Below, in pieces: positions 12,171 to 24,629 of a DNA stretch of 64,000 nucleotides. The notes beneath the pieces are model-generated. The model made no database searches. It was given only the letters and a program-made list of their open reading frames with translations, and was not told the origin of the DNA. Each line of letters begins with the position of its first letter. The stretch's first letter is position 1. The position numbers and the translations under genes were made by a program. Source of the stretch: Vombatus ursinus (Eukaryota; Chordata; Mammalia; Diprotodontia; Vombatidae); contig NW_020954570.1 of the NCBI RefSeq assembly GCF_900497805.2, positions 10,229,730-10,293,729 of the forward strand. The letters are read 5' to 3'.

Positions 12171-12808
12171 TATACCCCAATGTACTTTACAATCTAGTAA
12201 TACTTGTCTCCTTGTTATTACCCCATCATGAAACTCCATCTCTAGAATCTGGGCATTTTCACTATCTGTCCTCCATGCTTAGAACTCTGTCCTTACTCAT
12301 CTCTATCTCCTGACTTCCCAGCTTCCTTCAAGTCCCAGTTAAAACCTTACATTCTCCAGGAGGCCTTTCTTGATCTTTAATTCTAGTGCTTTCTCTCTGT
12401 TTAATGGATCCACTACATAAATTGTTTGCATATAGTTATTTACATGTTGTATCCTCCACTAGGTTGTAAGATCCTTGACATCAGGGACTTTTACTTTAAT
12501 TTAGCAGTGTTTAGCACAGTGCCTGGCACTGTGTTTAATTAGGTGCTTAAATACTTATTGACTCACTGGTACTTCTGGTTAGGTAATACAAATAGATGTC
12601 TCCATCCTCTGCTTGCACAGAGCAAGAGGTGCTCTTGAGCTCATTATTTTCTTAACTCCTTCTATGAGGAGAGGATCCCATTTTTAAATCATTTTTAAAT
12701 AATGTCATTTCTATTTACCAATGACAGTGAGTGGGTGGAGTAAGAATGCTAGGGGAATTGAAACCTCAAAGAAAGTCTATTCTCTCTGCTAATCCTGACT
12801 ATGATTCA

Positions 12809-12833
12809 CACACACACACACACACATACATGC

Positions 12834-12885
<52 letters not shown>

Positions 12886-12894
12886 TATGTGTGT

Positions 12895-12930
<36 letters not shown>

Positions 12931-12931
12931 C
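12809..12931. repeat. Composite (CA)n-(TA)n-(CA)n microsatellite
   Basis: CA repeats from about 12809, TA repeats at about 12838-12877, then GT/AC and CA repeats to 12931. Open frames across it (His-Thr and Tyr-Ile repeats) are artefacts. Confidence 0.97.
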
Positions 12932-12949
12932 CGTGGTAGAAACTTCGAT

Positions 12950-13250
12950 CTTTGTTGCTCCCACAAGAAGTTGTATGATTCAGGACCTTTCTATCTCATT
13001 GTAATTGCCTTCTATATGATTTCCTGCTCATTGGTCTTTTTTATGCTACTACCCAGGGACTCCTGTTGCCTCGCTCTGATTATGTCATTCCAGGGGCTCC
13101 TCATTCTATGCAGGATAAAGTCTAGGTTTTTGGATATACTCTATGCTGTCACCAAACTGGCTCATCCACCAGATGTTTTTGTCCCTCCCTCCATGTCTGT
13201 GCTTTTCTATTCTAATTCTATTTGGAGTGGAAGCAAGACTGTGCAGGGGT
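12950..13250 (+). repeat. Probable ancient L2/L3-type LINE fragment
   Basis: The text 'ctctgattatgtcattccag', 'gctcctcattctatgcagga' and 'taaagtctaggtttttggat' resembles the L2-class RT/3' region (lead/actcc...aggataaa). It is degraded, so the family is uncertain. Confidence 0.5.
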
Positions 13251-13261
13251 AACCTGCATGA

Positions 13262-13440
13262 TATACTTTCTTTTTAAAAATATTTGCTTTTAGTTTTTAA
13301 CATTCAGTTCCATAAGATTTTGAGTTCTTAATTTTCTCCTCCTCCCTCTGCTCTCACCCAAGATGACATGCAATCTGATATATGCTATACATATACAATC
13401 ATATTAAATGTATTTCCATATTAGTCACAGACATGATATG
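13262..13440 (-). mobile_element. L1 3' end fragment, antisense
   Basis: A T-rich start, 'tttttaaaaatatttgcttt', is followed by 'taacattcagttccataaga', 'ttttgagttc' and 'gacatgcaatctgatata'. This is the same 3'UTR seen at 28966, 50047 and 60291. 13441-13805 to its right holds no feature I can name. Confidence 0.85.
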
Positions 13441-13805
13441 ATTTTATCAAGTGGATTGGAGGAACCTCAATTGATCAGGGGTCTGCTTAATAATTTTTCT
13501 CTCCTGTTTACATCAAGGGATAATGGATTTGTGGTGTGCAAAGAAAAGTAAATTTTTATGCACAGCTAAGTCATGAACTGACAACCATCATTAAAAAACA
13601 ACCTTAAATTATCTCTAAATGTGAGCTTTAATAATGGCTGAGTACTGTGAATTTCTGAGTACCCTGGATATATGGTGATTACATGGTTTATTTCCACCTA
13701 GTTTATTCTTCTGTCTACTCTTCCTCCCCACCCCATGAAGCCTTACCCCTCTATTTCCTTTCCAGTTAACTTATATGATTTGTTTTCCCTTATTAAAATG
13801 TAAAT

Positions 13806-14165
13806 TCCTGGGGTGGAGTCAAGATGGTATAGTGAGAAGAAAATTTTTTGCCTTAACTCCTCCACAATTACATAAAAGTGTGCTAAGTCAAATTATGATT
13901 GGAAAAGATAAGAAAAAGTCACAGTGAGTCTTTTTTTCCATCCCAGGGCAGCTTCAAAAGAAAGACAGAAAGGTTTGTGGGCACTGGGGTAGGGGATGGC
14001 TAGAAGAACAATGCAGAAAAGGTTTCAGGGGGCATTCAAGCATTCAAGTATGGTAAGGGAACTGAACACCAGGGCAAGAAACACCTGAACAGGAAGACAT
14101 CCTATGTGTTCCCTGTATTAGCACTAGGAGTACAACTGGGTGCCACCTAGCAGCCCTGCTGCATC
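13806..14165 (+). mobile_element. L1 5'UTR fragment, sense
   Basis: It begins with the L1 start signature 'ggggtggagtcaagatggta' and 'tagtgagaagaaaa', followed by GC-richer 5'UTR text. The WBP11 retrocopy abuts it at 14166. L1 ORF2 resumes only at 17176, so if both pieces belong to one L1, ORF1 and the endonuclease part are missing. Confidence 0.7.
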
Positions 14166-14378
14166 TTTTTTTTTTTTTTGAAGAACATTTATTTCTTTCA
14201 AGAGAGACATTGAAATATTTTTTTTGTCACTGAGACGTCATCTCAATTAATACATATGTGTAGTTCTCCCCAGACATCCTGCTTCATAGTAGGGAAATGA
14301 AGCTGTGATCCCTTTTACTACAAGTAAAATGTTACAAAATATTTACAAGGAAAGTTAAAAAAACAAACAAAACCAGAA

Positions 14379-14380
14379 AT

Positions 14381-14411
<31 letters not shown>
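14379..14411. repeat. (AC)n microsatellite
   Basis: An uninterrupted AC run within the WBP11 retrocopy 3'UTR. Confidence 0.95.
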
Positions 14412-14414
<3 letters not shown>

Positions 14415-16251
14415 CTGGATGAAATGCTTTGATTTCTGACAAATATTTATTTCAGTGGCTTACTAAACTCACCTAAGAAAATGTTTTCAAAAATAAAAGT
14501 ACAGACACTAAAATCCTGCCTATCTCATGCCTCCAAAGAAAAAAGGAAATTGTGGTGATGATGGGTATAGTAGAGATATGCAGGGACACTGCTATAGAAG
14601 CTTACCAGTCTGCTCTGAATGAAACATCCTTTTCTTCTGTGCAGTGAATTCTGACCAAAGTTAAACAACATTAGGACAGTCCCTACACTGAAGTCAGGAA
14701 ATGTTCTGACAGAGTAAAGGTTAACTCCTCTGCACTCAGGTCCAAATATATAAAAACTCCTTCCTCTATGAACCATATTTTCTAATATGAATTTGTGGAA
14801 TTAAAACCTTCCCTGGCATCATAAGCTGTCATAGAAGCCCCTCCATCTCTTTCATGAAGGCTTTATACACATCATCCTTGGTTTGTACTGAAACAGGAGC
14901 AGAGGGGCCAGATATAGGGACTGCTTTGGTAGAATCCTCTTCTGACTTTCTTTGGGGAGCAGCAGTAGCTCCTTTGTTTTCTCCTTGAACCCTCAGTGCA
15001 GTGGGCACAAATCTGGTAATTTCTGCCTTGTGATTGGTGATTTGTGGCTTGGCACTGATGGTTGCTCTGGCTTTCTTCTCAATAGTGGGTGCCCTGGTGT
15101 CATCCATTTTGGGTCTCTGGGTCAAATTAGGTGGGGCATTTAAAACCCCTGGATTCGGCAAGGGAGCTGGTGGAAAAAGCCCTGGTTGAGCAGGTCCAAG
15201 TGGAGGCACCAGAGGTGGGTGCATCACACAAGGAGGAGATGGAGGAATGCCTGGAGGTGCTAGGGGAAGTAGCCTCAGTGGTGGTTCTTGTGGAGGAGGA
15301 CCTGGAGGAAGACCAGGAGGTGGGCCTGGTGGTGGACCAGGAGGCTTGCCTGATGGAGGACAAGGAGGTAAAAGTTGGGGTAAAGGCCCCTGAAGTCTTG
15401 ACATTCCAGGTGGTCTTAGGAATGAAGAGCTCCTGGAGGTGGACCAGGAGGAAGGTCAGTGGGTGGCCCAGGTGTTTGTAATGGTGGAGCAGGTGGTGGT
15501 CCAAGATGGGGTGGTCCTGGCATGGGAGGTGTCTGTATTTGAGCAGGAGGAACAGACAGTGGAGGTGGTGCTGTTGTTGGGAAGCAGGAGATAATGATGC
15601 CCCATCAGGAAGAGATTCTTCTTTGTGCTGCTGCTGTGTTGTATCTTCTGACTCAGAGTCATCAGAATACTTCTCATCATCACCCTCTGAAAATTCCTCC
15701 ACTTCTTGCCCCTCTTCAGGAATTTCCTGACTTGCCATTCTAAACATCATAGCTTGAAGAGGTGTTAATTCCTTCATGTTTTTCATTTTCTTTCATGCTT
15801 TTCCAGGAACATCAGCAAATTATACACTGAGGCCTGAATTTTGTCCTCATTGTTTTCTCTCTCTTCACCATCACGATGCATGAACTCCTCTCCTTCACTG
15901 TCAGCATTCTGACCCATCAGTGTCACTGCCATCACTGCTGTCATCATGCTTATCTTGATCCATGTCTTCAAGATAACTTTCATCTTCACTGGTGCTAGAA
16001 GCATCATAATTATGACCTCAATGAGCAAACTTTGGAATATATAAAATATCCTCCTCTCCCCGAGGAAGCAGAAGTTCTAGGGCAAAGCTCACTTTACAAC
16101 CATATATCTGTATATCCCCAGTAGAATGTGGGGAGGAGGTGGCCCTGGGGGTGGGCCAGTTGGCTTTCTTCCAGGAGGCAAATGAGGAACACCATGTCCA
16201 AGAAGAGGAAGTATAGAAATTGCCCTGGTGGGAAGTTCATAGGCAGAGTTT

Positions 16252-16288
16252 GTTGTTGTTGTTGTTGTTGTTGTTGTTTTTTTTTTTT
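16252..16288. repeat. (GTT)9 plus T-run inside the WBP11 retrocopy
   Basis: On the minus strand this is an A-run followed by (CAA)n. It sits where the parent gene encodes the SILKKTSAY stretch, so it is an expansion that arose after (or during) retroposition and shifts the frame. Confidence 0.9.
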
Positions 16289-16829
16289 GGAGAATAGAAG
16301 GTGGCTGTGCACCAGGCAATGGGATGTCAGATCAAGATGTTAGAAGGAGCATGAAGCATATCTGGCAATGGGATGCTTTGCACTTCAACATGCTGAGCAT
16401 TCTTTACAGCATCGAAGTACTGGCCGAGCTGGGCCCTCTTCAGCTCATATTCCATTTCTAACTTTCAAAGTTCTTTGTAGATATCTGGATTTTCGTTTTA
16501 GTACAATAAGAAAATATGCTCAAAAGTTTCACAATTTTTTTGTTTCTCTTTTAGCACCTTTTTCATTTAGCTATGGCTACTGTACTGGATTGAACTCCAT
16601 CTCATCCAATTTCTCCATGTCCCGGATATTCTGTTCGGGAGTCTTCATCTTTAGTACTGCAGCTTGCACCATCATTTGCTGTTCCTTATTCTTTTTTTAA
16701 TTCCTTCTTCCAGGCTGCTTTTCAAGCCTGGCCAATGGGGTTCATGAAATTCCCACTCTTGGTGGGTGATGTAGATCTCTACCCCATTTTCACAGGTTAT
16801 ATGTTTTAGTCAGTTAAGGGGGAAAAAAC

Positions 16830-17175
16830 ATTTTCATTCAAAGCAATACACCACAGCTATTATCAGCAGAAGTCTAGGTGATTTTCAAACTTTTTCATCA
16901 GACTGTGTAACATCCACCTTTCAGCTGCTCCATGGAGCCAGCGAGGGCCACAGGGTTGCATGCAGCAGGGGCTCTCATGCCCTCCTCACTCTCCCCAGGT
17001 CTGGGTTGGGAAGCCTTCACTTTCACCTCTTGCTTGGGGCCTAAGCAACTACCATCTTGAAACCACCCTGTTGTATCTTATACAGTGCCAGGAGGAGAAA
17101 ATAGAAATTAAAGAGGAGAATAATAATAGGAGGAGAAAAAGACATTAATAAGAGGAGAAAAAGAAATTAAATAAA
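16830..17175. other. Unassigned, with purine-rich tract
   Basis: It includes possible 5'UTR of the WBP11 retrocopy (16800-16930), GC-richer text at 16930-17060 and a purine-rich GAGGAGAAA-type tract at 17090-17175. No confident identity. Confidence 0.35.
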
Positions 17176-19085
17176 TAAAAATAGGCCACCTGGAAACAAA
17201 ACTATTGCTATTTACAGATGATATGATGGTATATTTAGAGAACCCTAAAGAATTAACTAACTAGTTGAAACAATTAACAACTTTGGCAAAGTTGCAGGAT
17301 ATAAAATAAACTCATGTAAGGTATCATCATTTCTATACATTACTAACAAAACCCATCAGGAAGAAATAGAAAGAAAAAATTCATTTAAAATAACTGTAGA
17401 CAACATGAAATACTTGAGAGTCTACTTGCCAAGACAAATCCAGGGACTATATGAAGATAATAACAAAATACTTTTCACACAAATAAAGACATCTCAAAAA
17501 CTAGAAAAATATTATTGGTTCATGGGTAGACTAAGAGAGTATAATAAACAATAATATAATATAAGAATATAATATAAAAATGATAATTCTACATAAGTTA
17601 TTTTACTTATTCAGTGCCATACAAATGAAACTACCAAAGAATTATTATATAGAATTCAAAAAAAAACAACAAAATCATTTGAAAGAAGAAGAAGTAAAGA
17701 ATATCAAGGGAATCAATGAAAAAATATGAAAGAAGACAGCTTACTGGTATCATCTTCCAAACTATATAACAAAGTGATAATCCTCAAAACAATCTGGTAC
17801 TGGCTAAGAAATATAGAAGTTGATCCACATGAGAGATTAGGCACATAATGCATAATAGTAAATGACTACATAAATCTTATGTTTTATAAATCAAGAGATC
17901 TAACTTTGAGTTAAGAACTCACCAGCTGACAAAAATTTTTGGGAAAACTAGAAAGCAATATGTCAGAAATTAGGCATAGATCAACATTCACACCTTATGC
18001 CAAGATAAGGTCAAAATGAATAAATGATTTAGACAAAAAATGTTAATATCATTTATAAATTATGGGAGCATGGAAGAATCTATGGATTTTTCTATAATAC
18101 CTATAGATAACAGGACAGTTGATGACCAAACAAGAGATAGGATCTTAGGAAGGAAAATGGATAATTTTAATTAAATCAAATTTAAAAGCTTTTGTACAAA
18201 ACACAGAAAAAAATTAGAAGGAAAAAAGAAAACTGGGAAAATTTTGCAGCATTTTTTTTTCTGATAAAGGCATTATTTCTTAAACATATAGGGTAGTGAG
18301 CTGAATTTATAAAAATAAGAGCCATTACCCAAATGATAAGTGATTGATTGATATGAACAGGGAGTTTTCAGAAGAAATCAAAGTTATCAATAGGCACAAA
18401 AAAATGTTCTCTATTAGTACTGATTACAAAAATGCAAATTAAAACAATTCTGAGACATTACCATATACTTTTCAGATTGGCTCACATGGAAGAAATGAAA
18501 AATAAAAATTTCTGGAGTAGATATGGAAAACAGTGACACCAATGCACTCTTGCTGAAGTTGTGCTCCATTTCTATGATTCTGGAGAACAATAATGAATGA
18601 TGCCCAAAGGTTATAAAACTGTGCATACATTTTTACTTAGCTATATCACTACTATGTCTGTATTTCAAAGAGATCAAATAAAAGGGGAAAGGTTATATTT
18701 CCATAAGATATTTATAGAAGTTCTTTTTATGGTGTCAAAGAATTTAAATTTGAGGGGATCCTGAACAAGTTATATTTCATGATTTTGATGGAATACTATT
18801 GTGCTTTAAGAAATAATGAGCAAAATAGTTTCAAAAACTCTGAGAAGACTTTTATCAACTCATATAAATTGAAGTGAGAACCAGAAAAAACATTGAACAC
18901 AATAAAAGCCATATGATCCAAGACAATTTCAGAGTACCTATAATGAAAAATGCTCTCCACCTCCAGTGAAAGAACTGATGAACTCTGCTAAATGAAGCAT
19001 GCTTTTAAATTTTCTTTTTTCCCTTAATTTCTTTTTTCTGTGTTTTCTTTTGCAACATGGCTAATGGGGAAATACATGTTGGATA
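17176..19085 (+). mobile_element. L1 ORF2 3' half and 3'UTR, sense
   Basis: It starts in the RT catalytic block; LLLFTDDMMVYLENP reads from 'ctatttacagatgatatgat', so both catalytic aspartates remain here. It continues through YKIN..K, KYLRVYLP and the C-terminal region (17600-18650) to the 3'UTR near 18880-19085. It carries numerous stops. It may be the distal part of the L1 whose 5'UTR lies at 13806-14165. Confidence 0.88.
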
Positions 19086-19089
19086 AATT

Positions 19090-19232
19090 AAGATATTTAG
19101 TTGTTTTTCAGTTATGTCTGACTATATATGACCCCACTTGATGTTTTCCACGCATTGATATTGAAAGGCTTTGCCATTTCCTTCTACAGCTCATTTTACA
19201 GATGAAGAAACTGAGGCAAAAAAAAAATTAAG
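19090..19232 (-). repeat. MAR1-like SINE, tail half, antisense
   Basis: 'ttgtttttcagttatgtctg', 'ctttgccatttccttctaca' and 'gctcattttacagatgaaga' match the antisense MAR1 at 59684-59940. The tRNA-like head is absent, so the copy stops just before the L1 5' end at 19243. Confidence 0.8.
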
Positions 19233-19242
19233 TGAGAGATTC

Positions 19243-20213
19243 TACTTCCAGGAGCTAACATGGCAGAGTAAGTAGTAAATTGCTGTCGCTCTATGTTCAA
19301 CTCCAAACAACCATAAAATAGTGCCCTAGAACAAATCTGGAAAAGCAGAGTCAGCAAAAAGAAGGGAGGAATGGTCTTTCAGCTGGGAAGACTTGAAGGA
19401 TCAGCAAGAAAGGTCTGCCTCACTCAGGTAAAAGGGGAGTACATTTCAGGAAAGGAAGCATCCCAGCAAGCCAGAAACTAGCTCCACCTCAGTAAACCAG
19501 TGAGAAATCCTGACCCACAGGGAGGTGGAGCAGGGAAACACCAACACCAGAAACCACAATGAGCTTTATCATAGCCAGGGGAACCAGCAGACTCCAGCAC
19601 CAAGAAACACCACATGCTTCAGTGCATCCCAGGGCAAACAGGCAACCTCCAGTGGCCAGACCTCCATGTGCTTTAGTGCATTTCTCCAACAGGGGAAATG
19701 CTGAAAAACTCTACTGGGCCTCAGCATACACCAGACACCACCACTAGGACCAAAGTTCTCTAACAGCATCAGCCAACCCCCATCCCACCATCTCAGCACA
19801 ACACCAGACACAAAGGTTCCCCATGGTCCTCAGGACTACATCAGTACAGCCCCAGGTAAACGGCCAGGGCCTGAAGCCCCTGACATAAGAAGCCTGAGAC
19901 AGAGCACTTTCAACCCTGGGAGCAGAACTCAATTTAAAAAAAAGGGAAAAGAGCTCCTCCTACCCCCAAAAAAAGATGAAAAAAAAGCAATAAAAAAAGA
20001 ATCTGAGCATAGAAAGCTATTTTGGTGATAACACACAAGACACAAACTGAGAAGAGGGAAATAATGTCAAAAAACCCATGGGCAACCCCCCCCCCCCAAA
20101 AATGAAAAGGGCTCTCAAGCCTAGAAAGAACTCATGGAAGAGCTCAAAAAGGAACTTAAATATCATATAAGAGAGGTAGAAGGACAATTGGGAAAAGAAA
20201 TGAGAATGGGCTA
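19243..20213 (+). mobile_element. L1 5' part (5'UTR and ORF1 start), sense
   Basis: It begins at 'ttccaggagctaacatggca', an L1 start signature. GC-richer 5'UTR with TGAAGCCCCTGAC-type text follows, then the beginning of ORF1 coiled-coil text ('ctcatggaagagctcaaaaa', 'agagaggtagaaggacaatt') up to 20213. There it stops without poly(A) and meets the 3' part of an opposite-strand L1. A C-run lies near 20086-20097. Confidence 0.85.
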
Positions 20214-20329
20214 AGTCTATTCAAGGTATTCATTGCACAACATGGCTGTTACTGTGCACAATGTTCTGATTCAGCTCACTTCACTCAGCATCAGTCCATA
20301 CAAGTCTTCTAGGTTTTTCTCAAATCTGC

Positions 20330-23300
20330 CTGCACATCATTTCTTATAGCACAATTGTATTGCATTACATTCATATACCACAACTTGTTCCCCTCAATTC
20401 CCAATTCTTGCCACCACGAAAAGAGCTGTTATAAGTATTTTTGTACATGTGGGTCCTTTATCCATTTTATGATCTCTTTGAGATACAGCCTTAGAAGTGC
20501 TATTGCTGGGTTAAAGGGTATGCATATTTTAAAGCCCTTTGGGCATAGTTCCAAATTGTTCTCCAAAATGGTTGGATCATTTCACAATTGACCAACAATG
20601 CATTAGGGTTCCAATTTTTCCCTCATCTTCTCGAGCAACTATCATTTTCCTGTTTTGTCACCTTGGCTTATTTGATAGGTGTGATGTGGTACCTCAGAGT
20701 TGTTTTGATATGCATTTCTCTAATCAATAGTGATTTAGAGCATTTTTCATATGACTATACATGGCTTTAATTTCTTTATCTGAAAACTGCCTGTTCATAT
20801 CCTTTGACCATTTATCAATTGGGGAATGATTTGCATTCTTATAAATTTGACTTAATTCTCTCTATATTTTAGAAATGATGCCCTTATCAGAGATGCTGGT
20901 TGTAAAAATTCTTTCCCCATTTTCTGCTTCCCTCCTAATCTTGCATTGACTTTGTGCAAAAACTTCTCAATTTGATATAATCAAAATGATCCATTTTGCA
21001 TTTCATAATGTTCTCTATCTGTTTGGTCATAAATTCTTCTGTTCTCCATAAATATGATAGGTGAACTATTCCTTACTATCCCTGTTTGCTTACAATATCA
21101 GCCTTTATATCTAAATCACGAACCCATTTTGACTTTATTTTGATACATGGTGTAAGATTTTGGTCTATGCCTAGTTTCTGCCATACTCTTTTCCAGTTTT
21201 CCAAGCAGTTTTTGTCAAACAGTGAGTTCTTATGCTAGAAGCTAGGATCGTTGTGTTTATCAAACAGTAGATTACTACAGTCGTTGACTACAGTGTCTTG
21301 CATACTTAACCTGTTCCACTGATCCACCACTCCATTTCTTAGCCAGTACCAAATAGTTTTGATGATTAGTGCTTTATAATACAATTTGCCATCTGGAATG
21401 GCTGGGCCACCTTCCCCTGCATTTCTTTTCATTAGTTCCTTTGATAATTTGGACTGTTTGTTCTTCCAAATGAATCTTGTTATTATTTTTTCTAACTCTA
21501 TAAAATAATTTTGGTAGTTTGATTGGTATGGCACTGAATAGATAAATTAGCTTAGGTAGAAAATTGTCATTTTTATTATATTAGCTTGGCCTACCCATGA
21601 GGAACTGATGTTTTTCCAATTATTTTGATCTGACTTTATTTATGTGAAAAGTGTTTTGTAACTGTGTTCATATAGTTCATATAGTTCCTATAACTGCATT
21701 CATATAATTTATATAGTTCTTAGGTTTGTTTCAGGAGGTATACTCCTAAATGTTTTATAATGTCTACAGATACTTTAAATGGAATTTCTCTTTCTATCTC
21801 TTGCTGTTGGGCTTTATTTGCAATATATAGAAATGCTGAAGATTTATGTGGGTTTATTTTATATCCTGCAACTTTGCTAAAGTTGTTTATTATTTCAAGT
21901 AGTTTTTTACTCGATTCTCTAGGATTCTCTAAGTTTATCATCATGCCATCTGCAAAGAGTGATAGCTTTGTTTCTTCTTTGCCTATTCTAATATCTTTAA
22001 TTTCTTTTTCTTCTCTTATTGCTAAAGCTAACATTTCCAGTACCATATTGAACAGCAATGGTGATAATGGACATCCTTTTTTCACCCTTGATCTTATTGG
22101 AAATGCTTCTAGCTTATCTACATTGCATGGGATGCTTGCTGAAGGTTTTAGGTAGATGCTACTTATCATTTTAAGGAAGATTCCATTTATTCCTATGCTC
22201 TCTAGAGTTTTTAATAGGAATGGGTATTGTATTTTGTCAAAAGCTTTTTCTGCATCTATTGAGATGCTCATGCAGTTTTTGTTATTTTTGCTGTTCATAA
22301 GATCAATTATGCTGATAGTTTTCCTAATATTGAAGCTGTGCTGAATTCCTGGTATAAATCCTATCTGGTCATAGTGTGTTGTTCTCCTGTTAAATTGCTG
22401 CAATCTTTTTGCTAATATTTTATTTAAAAATTTTGCATGTATATTCATTATGGAGATTGGTCTATAATTGTCATTCTCTGTTTTGACTCTTCCCCATTTA
22501 GGTATCAGTGCTATATTTGTATCATAAATATAATTTGGTAAGACTCTTTTTTGCCTATTTTCCCAAATAGTCTATGCAGTAGTGGAATTAATTGTTCTTT
22601 AAATGTTTGATAAAATTCTCTTATAAATCCATTTGGCCCTGGAGATTATTTCCTAGGTTGTTCATTGATGGGTTGTGCAATTTCTTTTTCTGAGATGAGG
22701 TTATTTAAGTATTTTACTTCTTCTGTTATTCTGGGCAATTTATATTTTTGTAAATATTTATTCATTTCACTAAAATTGTCAAATTTTTTGTCATACAGTT
22801 GGGCAAAATAGTTTCTTATTATTGTTTTAATTTTCTCTTCCTTGGTGGTGAGTTCACCCTTTTCATTCTTGATATTAGTAATTTGGTTTTCTTCTTTCTT
22901 TTTTTAAATTATATTAACCAAAGGTTTATCTATTTTATTGTTTTTTTCACAAAAGCAGCTCTTAGTTTAATTCATTAGTTCAATAGTTTTCTTAATTTCA
23001 ATTTTACTAATTTTTCCTTTGGTTTTCAATATTTCTAATTTGGTGTTTAATGGAGGATTTTTAATTTGTTCTTTTTCTGGTTTTTTTGGTTGTATGCCCA
23101 ATTCATTGATCTCCTCTTTTTCTATTATATTTATGTAAGCATTTAGAGATATAAAACTAACCCTAAGAACTGCTTTCACTGCATCCCATAAGTTTTGGTA
23201 TATTGTCTCATTATTGCCATTCTCTTGAATGAAGTTATTGATTGTTTCTATGATTTGGCATTTGACCCAATCATTTCTTAGGATTAGATTATTTAGTTTC

Positions 23301-24045
23301 CAATTATTTTTAGTCTATCTTTCCATGGCCCTTTATTACATTAATTTTTATTTCATCTTGATCTGAAAAGGATGCATTTAATATTTCTGCCTTTCTGCAT
23401 TGCATTGTGAGGTTTTTATCCCCTAATATATGGTCAATTTTTGTGTATGTGCCATGTACCACTGAGGAAAAAGTATATTCCTTTCTATCCCCCTTCAGTT
23501 TTCTCCAGAGGTCTATCATTTCTAATTTTTCTAATATTCTATTTACCTCCTTAACTTTCTTGTTTATTTTGTGGTTAGATTTATCTAATTCGGAGAGGGG
23601 GAGGTTGAGGTCCCCCACTAGTGTAGTTTTGCTGTCTCTTTCTTCCTGTAATTCCCTGAACTTCTCCTCTAAGAATCTGGATGCTATACCATTTGGTGCA
23701 TATATGTTTAGTAATGATATTACTTCATTTTCTATGGTACCTTTTAGGAGGATGTAGTTTCCTTCTGTACCTTTTTTGATAAGATCTATTTTTGCTTTTG
23801 CTTTGTCTGAGATCAGGATTGCTACCCCTGCTTTTTTTTTTTACTTCAGTTGAAGCATCATATATTCTGCTCCAGCCTTTTACCTTTACCTTGTGTGTGT
23901 CACTCTTTTTCAAATGTGTTTCCTGTAAACAACATATTGTAGGATTGTGTTTTTTAATCCATTCTGCTATCTGCTTCCCGTTTTATTGGAGAGTTCATCC
24001 CATTCACATTCACAGTTATGATTACTATCTGTCTTTCTTTCCATC
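20330..24045 (-). pseudogene. L1 ORF2 remnant, best preserved in the window
   Basis: The endonuclease N-terminus is readable at about 23730-24045 (VNVNGMNSPIKR, ICCLQETHLKKSD, KVKGWSRIYDAS). The middle at 23310-23618 has MGDLNLPLSELDKS and TYTKIDHILGDK, and the terminal SDH catalytic motif reads SDQ. The RT block at 21720-22448 is one 242-residue open frame with [51 protein letters not shown] and the catalytic box FADG instead of FADD. The C-terminal thumb and cysteine-rich parts follow at 20350-21534. The changed SDH and FADD residues plus frame breaks indicate an inactive enzyme. Confidence 0.92.
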
Positions 24046-24629
24046 CTTCCCCGCCCCCATTTATGCTTTTCTTTCTCCTTTTCCCTCCCTACTAGTGTTT
24101 TGCTTTTGACCACTGCCTCCCTCAGTCCTTCCTCCCTTCCATTAGCCTTTTCCCTTTTCTTCCCCTTTACCCTTACTGCTTCTTCCCTCCCTTCTCTGCC
24201 CCCTCTCTTTTCTTTTCCCTTTTATCTCCTACTGCCTAAAGGGCAAGTTAGATTTCTATACCTAACTGATTATGTTATTCCCTTCTTGAACCAAATCTGA
24301 TGAGAGTAAGGTTCAAACAATACTCATCTCCCTCCCTTCTTTCCTTCTGCTGTAATAGGTTTTTGTTTGTTTTCCTGTAATGTAATTTACCCTTGTCTGC
24401 CTTCTCCTTTCTCAGTACTTTTGCTTAGATCAGATTAATCCACTTACTTGGATCCATTTATCCCACTTGATTAGATTTTTTTTATCATTACATCAAAGTC
24501 AACTTATATCCACCCTCTGTATGCATATTCCTTTAATGTAATGCAATCACGATACAGTTCTCAAGAATTACAAGTGTCATCTTTGCCCTCATTAATAACA
24601 TATTGCATCTTTCTGTCGCATTTGCCTTC

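Larger units (their letters stand above)
9400..12575 (+). mobile_element. Ancient L2 LINE with endonuclease and RT remnants
   Basis: Endonuclease-type text lies at about 9610-9900: 'LIRGDFNI' from 'ctcatacgaggagacttcaa', then 'accaaagatggtcataacct'. Reverse-transcriptase text lies at about 10740-11180, with a VPQGS-like reading near 10910, 'LLFFLYTISLG' near 10940 and CADDSQIYF (the F/YADD catalytic box) at 11005-11030. The 3' part (12170-12570) matches the L2 end: 'catgcttagaactctgtcct', 'ccttcaagtcccagttaaaa', 'ttagcacagtgcctggcact' and 'cttattgactcact'. Many stops and frame changes make it a fossil. It is interrupted by an unassigned block (about 11548-12170) and an internal 19-bp tandem repeat. 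Confidence 0.85.
14166..16800 (-). pseudogene. WBP11: Processed pseudogene of WBP11 (WW domain binding protein 11)
   Basis: WBP11 is a proline-rich nuclear splicing-associated protein. Read on the minus strand, the copy starts at an ATG at 16785-16787 with an early stop (M-G-stop, then RSTSPTKSGNFMNP). It continues through the conserved regions LPGAQPPSIL...ISILPLLGHGVP (16089-16319), the acidic and NMKELTPLQAMM region (15700-16030), the polyproline tract (15150-15400), and the C-terminus KPQITNHKAEITRFVPTALR (about 15000-15060) with AFMKEMEGLL at 14829. It covers the human protein's order of about 640 residues without introns. A 3'UTR follows, with AATAAA (minus strand, 14188-14193) and a 14-base poly(A) at 14166-14179. 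Several frameshifts and stops make it dead. I did not find a clean target duplication. Confidence 0.95.

Noticed and set aside
12731-13252. A 173-codon open frame
   Set aside because: More than a third is His-Thr and Tyr-Ile repeats from a CA/TA microsatellite, and the rest is an old LINE fragment. No gene.
15131-15481. A 116-codon acidic plus-strand frame
   Set aside because: It is the antisense shadow of the WBP11 polyproline region.
14150-16972. Inverted near-repeat flanking the WBP11 copy (gccctgctgcat and its complement)
   Set aside because: It is in the wrong orientation for a target duplication and short enough to be chance.
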